DNA from: an uncultured Treponema sp.
Lineage (GTDB): Bacteria; Spirochaetota; Spirochaetia; Treponematales; Treponemataceae
Assembly (NCBI GenBank): GCA_937902445.1
Contig: CALELJ010000214.1
Span: 1 to 10,006, forward strand
Direction of reading: 5' to 3'
Length of the DNA stretch: 10,006 nt
The notes below the pieces were generated by a model. The model searched no databases. It worked only from the letters and a program-made list of their open reading frames with translations, and was not told where the DNA came from. Each line of letters begins with the position of its first letter. Positions within the stretch are counted from its first letter, which is position 1. The translations under genes and the position numbers were made by a program. Positions 5,655-10,006 of this stretch are shown piece after piece.

Positions 5655-6830
5655 TTGAAATCACTAGCACTTGTTCTTGCAGCCGCAGGCTCGTCCTCAA
5701 GGATGGGCCTTGGCAAAAAAAAAGAATATCTACAGCTTAAAGGCGGAACGGTCCTATCTTGTTCCGCCCGTATTTTTTTAGAGTCGGCACATTTTTCGAC
5801 CATTGTTGTTGCTGTTCCAAAGAATGGAAAAGCGGATGCACAAAAAGCATTTTATGCCGACCCTGAAATAGAAAAACTGACAGAAGACACCAGAGTTCTC
5901 TTTGTTGAAGGCGGCTCCACAAGACAGTCTTCCGTCTTGAATGCCCTTAATGCAATCAGCGATAAGGATTCAATAGTCCTCATCCATGATGCGGCACGTC
6001 CTTTTGTTTCAGGTGAAATAATCAAAGCCGTGATTTCATCCGCAGATGAACATGGAGCTTCGGTTCCAGCAGTGGCTCCCGTAGACACACAGAAAGAAAT
6101 CGGTCCAGACGGAACAATTTCAAGACACCTTGTAAGAAAAGATCTATGTGCAGTCCAGACTCCCCAGGCTTTTGAACTGAGACCTCTTATCCAATGCCAT
6201 GTCAAAGCCGCCGAAAACAATCACGAATATACCGATGACACGGAAATCTGGGACAGCTTTCCCCAATTTACGGATGGCAGGAAAGTACATATCGTTGAAG
6301 GAAGCAAGGAAAACAAAAAGATTACTTTTGCCAGTGATATTCAGGATAGTGGTAATATGATCAAAATCGGAATGGGAACAGATCTGCACAAACTTGTGGC
6401 AGGCAGAAAATTTTATCTTGGAGGAATAGAAATTCCTTCTGACAAAGGCGAGGAAGGACACTCTGACGGAGATGTACTGCTCCATGCAATCAGTGATGCG
6501 CTTCTTGGTGCCGCAGGACTTGGTGACATAGGTTCTTATTTTCCACCGGACAATCCGGAATGGAAAGACGCTGACTCAAAAGACCTGTTAAAAAAAATAT
6601 GGGCGGACATCCGTGCAGAAGGATGGTCTTTAAACAACCTTGACTGTGTCGTTGAAACGGAAAAACCCAAATTTCTTCCATGGCGTGAAAAAGTAATCCA
6701 ATCAATTGCGGCAATTCTTGGCGTTGATGAAAACTGTGTTTTCGTAAAGGCAAAAACAAATGAAAAACAGGATTCCGTAGGCCAGGGAAATGCAATCAAG
6801 GCTTATTGCGTCTGCCTGCTGACAAAATAA
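5655..6830 (+). CDS. ispDF: Bifunctional IspD/IspF enzyme of the MEP isoprenoid pathway
   Basis: The 391-aa product fuses two non-consecutive enzymes of the MEP pathway. IspD (about 1-232) joins CTP and MEP to give CDP-ME: the nucleotide-binding loop LAAAGSSSRMG (Arg16) with Lys23 before EYL, HDAARP at 111-116, and Lys222 in NKKIT are all in place. IspF (about 236-391) makes the cyclic diphosphate MEcPP: zinc ligands Asp243 and His245 in GTDLH and His277 in LLHAISDALLG, with HSDGD at 269-273, GDIG at 290-293 and the C-terminal KAKTNEK segment. The intervening enzyme IspE is not in the window. Such fusions are known in alpha- and epsilon-proteobacteria and, from memory, in Treponema pallidum. 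The start is TTG, supported by the ribosome binding site in carD. It ends just before a hairpin terminator. Confidence 0.96.
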   Translation: MKSLALVLAAAGSSSRMGLGKKKEYLQLKGGTVLSCSARIFLESAHFSTIVVAVPKNGKADAQKAFYADPEIEKLTEDTRVLFVEGGSTRQSSVLNALNAISDKDSIVLIHDAARPFVSGEIIKAVISSADEHGASVPAVAPVDTQKEIGPDGTISRHLVRKDLCAVQTPQAFELRPLIQCHVKAAENNHEYTDDTEIWDSFPQFTDGRKVHIVEGSKENKKITFASDIQDSGNMIKIGMGTDLHKLVAGRKFYLGGIEIPSDKGEEGHSDGDVLLHAISDALLGAAGLGDIGSYFPPDNPEWKDADSKDLLKKIWADIRAEGWSLNNLDCVVETEKPKFLPWREKVIQSIAAILGVDENCVFVKAKTNEKQDSVGQGNAIKAYCVCLLTK

Positions 6831-6831
6831 A

Positions 6832-6862
6832 AAAAAGGACTGTCTTTCAGACAGTCCTTTTT
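6832..6862. terminator. Bidirectional intrinsic terminator between convergent genes
   Basis: AAAAAGGACTGTCT, loop TTC, AGACAGTCCTTTTT: a perfect 14-bp inverted repeat with a 9-bp mixed core and A/T tracts on both sides. It starts 1 nt after the ispDF stop and ends 17 nt from the stop of the convergent coiled-coil gene, so it can end transcripts from both. Confidence 0.92.
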
Positions 6863-6879
6863 AATTCACTTTTCAGACA

Positions 6880-9800
6880 TCATTCATCAGTTCCAAGTTC
6901 AAGAATAACAGAAACAAGATTTTCCTCAATCTTAAGGCTTCTTGCAATTTCTGAATTATCCCATCCCCTCTTCTTCAAACTGATTACACTAGCTCTTGTC
7001 TGTGGTGAAATTCCACTGCTTGAAGATGAAGACTTCTTCTTTCCTGTGTCTTTCATGGAAATTGAATGAAGCAGGTTGATCTGGTTTTCAGTATCATTGT
7101 AAAGTTTCTGAAGTCTTTCTTCTGTAGCAGTAAATCCCTTCTTGGAATTTTCAATGCCATCCATCTGGCTTTCAACTTCCTTGATGATGCTCTGCAATGA
7201 ACTTACCTTGTCCACAGCTTCATTGATTCTTTCACCATTCTTGATGATGGAATCCATATTCTTCTTGATCTTTTCCATCTCATCTGGAAGATCCTTGAAT
7301 TTTCCGGAGTACTCATCGAGGCGTTTTTCAAGGCTGTTGATGTTTTTGAATGAATTGTCCACAGCCTCTGCTACGCGGTCAACAGTTTCGCTCTTCTTTT
7401 CAATGCGGTCAAATTTAGATTCCATGCTGCCCATGGATTCATTGTATTTGTGCATTGTCATCTGCATGTTGATGAACTCATCATTTATTTTCTGAACTTC
7501 AAGAAGCTTTGCGTCAATTCCGTTTGAAAGCTCAAGGAGATTGTTGAATTTGTATTCAATGCTGTCAATTCTGGACTGATCAGCACTGTATGCGTTCAGT
7601 TTTGAATTAACATCATCTCCAAGGCGGTCAAGCTGACGAATCTGATTTGCAAGTTCATTCAACTTGACATCATATGCTTTGACGGAAGCAATCTTCTCTG
7701 AAAGGTCCTCGATACTGCCATCAAGCTGGCGTTTAAGGATGTCGGCCCTCTCAAAAGCGGAAGATTCAGAAACGAATTCTGCAATGCTTTTCTTGATGTC
7801 ATCAACTTTCTTCTGCAGATTGTTTGTCTCTTCATTAAGCCTGTCAGTTGCACCCTGATATGCAGACTTGTACTCATTAGCCTTTTCAGTAAAGGACTTC
7901 TTCAAATCCTTTATCTTAAGTTCAGCATTCTTTGTCTGCTCCTCATTGTATGCCTTGACGTTTGTAAGCATCTCATTGTACATGGTATCAAATTCTTCGA
8001 TGCGCTTTCTGCTGTCGTTATCAAAGCCGCTGAGAATATCACCTGCCCTCTTTGCTGCTGAAGAGAAATCAGTCTGAAGCTCGGAAATCTTCTGCTCATT
8101 TGTCTCTGCAAGAAGCTTAAGCTGTTCATCAATCTGATGGTAATAATCCTCATACTGGTCCTTGAGGCGCACCTTCCATTCCTGGAATTCCTGAACGGCA
8201 GTATCAATTGTCGCAGATTGAGTTTCCTGCTTTGATGTAAGAATTTCCTTAAGCTCACTGATTCTGGAATTAAGTTCCCTTTCAGTCTTCTCAAGGTTTT
8301 CATTCATGCGAACTTTGTACTCGTCCGTTTCAACCTTAAGGTCACCATCAACGCTTTCAATTGCCTTTCTTATTTCAGCCCTGTACTGCTCGATAAACTC
8401 ATGAATCCTCTGGTTAACAGAATTGATCTGTTCCTGAATTGTAGTCTGACCGGCAAGAAGAGCACTCTGGAATTTCTTTTCCTGCTCCTGAGTTTTCTTC
8501 TGAAGATCACCGATGCGTTTTGCAAGAGATTCCTCATAGTTTTTCTCTATGCTCATTCTCTTTTCTTCATATTCATCGGTAAAGTTTTCAAACTGGCTGT
8601 CAAAAGTATTCTTCCAGGTCGTAAGCTTATCCTGAATGTCGTTCTCACGCTTTGTAAGGTCATTGATAAAGGCATCCTCAAATACCTTGACCTTGCTGCT
8701 GAGTTTTGCGGCAGAATCCTTCTTAATCTCATCAAGGGAAGTCTGAACTGTCTCAAGCTCTGACTTTACCTTTTCAAACTTTGAGGCAAGTGAAGATTCA
8801 AAATCACTCTGATTTTTTGATGCCGTTTCTGCAAACTTCTCAAAATCACCAATAACCTTTTTCTGGCTCTGTTCCATAAGCTTTCTCAAAGAAGACTCAA
8901 GCTTATCGACATCAGCTCCGGCAGTATTGAGTTTCTTGAAGCGGTATTCCATTTCCTTCTTGTAGTCACCAAGCTGGCTGTCAAGTTCCGCAAGATATTT
9001 TGTCTGTCTTGCATCACACTCAGAAGCGATTTCCCTGGAAACAGAAAGAAGAGTATTGTTCATCTCAAGAAGCTTTGACTTCATCTCAGATGAGAATTCA
9101 TCAAGCTTTGCGGAATGATCGGCAGTCTCTGATTCTATGCGGGCAGCGACATTTTCAGCGTTTGCCTGAACTTCCTGGAATTTTGACTGAAGCTCGGCGA
9201 TAGTTCTTGATATGTCTTCATTGTATGTCTTTGACTGCTCGTCAAGAGTACCAAGAGTCGACTTGACTTCAGAATGCATCTGATCAACACGATCCTGGAC
9301 ATCCTTCTTGTATTTCTCAAGATTTGCAGTACTCAATGCACTGAATTTTTCATAAGCGGAATTTTCTTCGCTTTCAGCTTTCTCGAGGATAGCAGAGAAC
9401 ATTCCGTCATATCTTTCCTTAAGTTCATCAGACTGACGGTCTACGGAATCCTTCAAAGCCGCAAGTTTTTCAGCATTTTCCTTTGTATCGGTTCTGACGA
9501 CTTCCAGAGTGCTCTTTGCGCTGTCAACAGCATCATTTACCTGACGCTGAACATCAGAAATAGTATCCCTCATTTCAGAAACAAGTCTGTCTGCATTGTC
9601 TGCAAAAGTACTGCGCACTCCCTCGATCTGAGATTCAGCATCGCGTCTAGCAGATTCCGCATTCAGGGCAAGACTTTCCTTTATTGAATCGATTATGCGT
9701 TCCGCCTCTTCCTTTGCAGCCTGGGTCCTGTCACTGATTTCCTGCTCAAGACCGCTTGTCTTTTCCGCAAGGGCACGGGCATTGGCTTCGATAAGTTCCT

Positions 9801-10006
9801 CAAGCACACGGCTCTTGTTTTCAAGTTCATTCTTGAGGCTGTTTGTCTGATCCTCAATTCTTGAAGTGTATTCGGAAGTAGTAATCTTGTACTGTTCCAT
9901 TGCACCGTGAGTCTGGTTTTCAACATTGTTGACAAGTTCGGCAAGCTTGCTTTCAATTTCACCGGTGCGTTCGCGCAGCTGCCTTTCAAGGTTATCAGTC
10001 CTTTCT
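6880..10006 (-). CDS. Very long coiled-coil protein with C-terminal helix-turn-helix-like tail (N-terminus outside window)
   Basis: The frame is open from the stop at 6880-6882 to the right edge: 1041 residues are visible. An ATG at 9900 is internal, since 35 further in-frame codons upstream continue the same pattern (ERTDNLERQLRERTGEIE), so the true start lies beyond the window. Nearly the whole visible chain is Glu/Lys/Ser/Asn-rich with hydrophobic heptad-like spacing and almost no Pro, typical of extended coiled coil. The C-terminus has a Ser run (KKSSSSSSG) followed by a compact segment of about 40 residues, RASVISLKKRGWDNSEIARS and on to VILELG, which reads as a helix-turn-helix resembling the tail of DUF6115/DUF2802 proteins. 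It fits the spirochaete 'SpiroCoCo' coiled-coil class, by recollection. A cytoskeletal or cell-shape role is plausible but inferred. No signal peptide or membrane segment is seen in the visible part. Serine/leucine-rich open frames on the opposite strand are shadows of its codon pattern. Confidence 0.9.
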   Translation of the reverse strand, partial: ERTDNLERQLRERTGEIESKLAELVNNVENQTHGAMEQYKITTSEYTSRIEDQTNSLKNELENKSRVLEELIEANARALAEKTSGLEQEISDRTQAAKEEAERIIDSIKESLALNAESARRDAESQIEGVRSTFADNADRLVSEMRDTISDVQRQVNDAVDSAKSTLEVVRTDTKENAEKLAALKDSVDRQSDELKERYDGMFSAILEKAESEENSAYEKFSALSTANLEKYKKDVQDRVDQMHSEVKSTLGTLDEQSKTYNEDISRTIAELQSKFQEVQANAENVAARIESETADHSAKLDEFSSEMKSKLLEMNNTLLSVSREIASECDARQTKYLAELDSQLGDYKKEMEYRFKKLNTAGADVDKLESSLRKLMEQSQKKVIGDFEKFAETASKNQSDFESSLASKFEKVKSELETVQTSLDEIKKDSAAKLSSKVKVFEDAFINDLTKRENDIQDKLTTWKNTFDSQFENFTDEYEEKRMSIEKNYEESLAKRIGDLQKKTQEQEKKFQSALLAGQTTIQEQINSVNQRIHEFIEQYRAEIRKAIESVDGDLKVETDEYKVRMNENLEKTERELNSRISELKEILTSKQETQSATIDTAVQEFQEWKVRLKDQYEDYYHQIDEQLKLLAETNEQKISELQTDFSSAAKRAGDILSGFDNDSRKRIEEFDTMYNEMLTNVKAYNEEQTKNAELKIKDLKKSFTEKANEYKSAYQGATDRLNEETNNLQKKVDDIKKSIAEFVSESSAFERADILKRQLDGSIEDLSEKIASVKAYDVKLNELANQIRQLDRLGDDVNSKLNAYSADQSRIDSIEYKFNNLLELSNGIDAKLLEVQKINDEFINMQMTMHKYNESMGSMESKFDRIEKKSETVDRVAEAVDNSFKNINSLEKRLDEYSGKFKDLPDEMEKIKKNMDSIIKNGERINEAVDKVSSLQSIIKEVESQMDGIENSKKGFTATEERLQKLYNDTENQINLLHSISMKDTGKKKSSSSSSGISPQTRASVISLKKRGWDNSEIARSLKIEENLVSVILELGTDE

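Noticed and set aside
7142..9687. Several open frames on the plus strand opposite the coiled-coil gene (for example 7142-7495, 8401-8763, 9274-9687)
   Set aside because: Their Ser/Leu/Phe-rich composition is what antisense of a Glu/Lys/Asn-rich coiled coil gives, and they lack ribosome binding sites and family likeness.
9900..10006. Treating the ATG at 9900 as the start of the coiled-coil protein
   Set aside because: The same frame continues for 35 codons to the window edge with the same coiled-coil composition, and no ribosome binding site precedes that ATG.

Overview
The window looks like the chromosome of a spirochaete, most likely a Treponema of a gut or rumen type. The reasons are a fused ispD-ispF gene directly behind a CarD-family regulator with an acidic tail, a very long coiled-coil protein of the kind seen in Treponema ('SpiroCoCo' type, from memory), a PEGA-domain exported protein, and a GH5 beta-glucanase that fits a fibre-degrading niche. 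This assignment is inference from gene content; I could not run a search.

Layout. The left part (about 1-2745) is a leftward transcription unit: a small Cas2/VapD-fold-like protein, then prfB (release factor 2), then an exported coiled-coil/PEGA protein that runs off the left edge and whose start codon lies inside the end of prfB. A consensus-like promoter sits just before the small protein, so close that its transcript should have almost no leader. Divergently, at 2766-3749, lies an exported protein with an N-terminal fibronectin-III-like domain and C-terminal TPR-like helices, closed by a strong intrinsic terminator (3767-3796).

The middle (3797-5003) is a GH5 endoglucanase-type gene with a strong Shine-Dalgarno sequence but no signal peptide; an in-frame stop upstream excludes a longer secreted form in this frame. 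Next is carD (5043-5651), with its own extended -10 promoter 9 nt from the ATG, and ispDF (5655-6830) only 3 nt behind it, forming a likely two-gene operon that joins a general RNA-polymerase regulator to isoprenoid precursor synthesis (MEP pathway).

The right part (6880-10006) is one leftward gene, open at the right edge, for a huge coiled-coil protein ending in a Ser-rich linker and a helix-turn-helix-like tail. It converges on ispDF, and the 49-bp gap between them holds a near-perfect hairpin with A/T tracts on both sides, a bidirectional terminator.

No tRNA, rRNA, CRISPR array, insertion sequence or phage gene was seen. The most notable points are the orphan Cas2-like protein placed before prfB, the near-leaderless promoters at two genes, the apparently deleted RF2 frameshift site, and the secretion-less GH5 enzyme.
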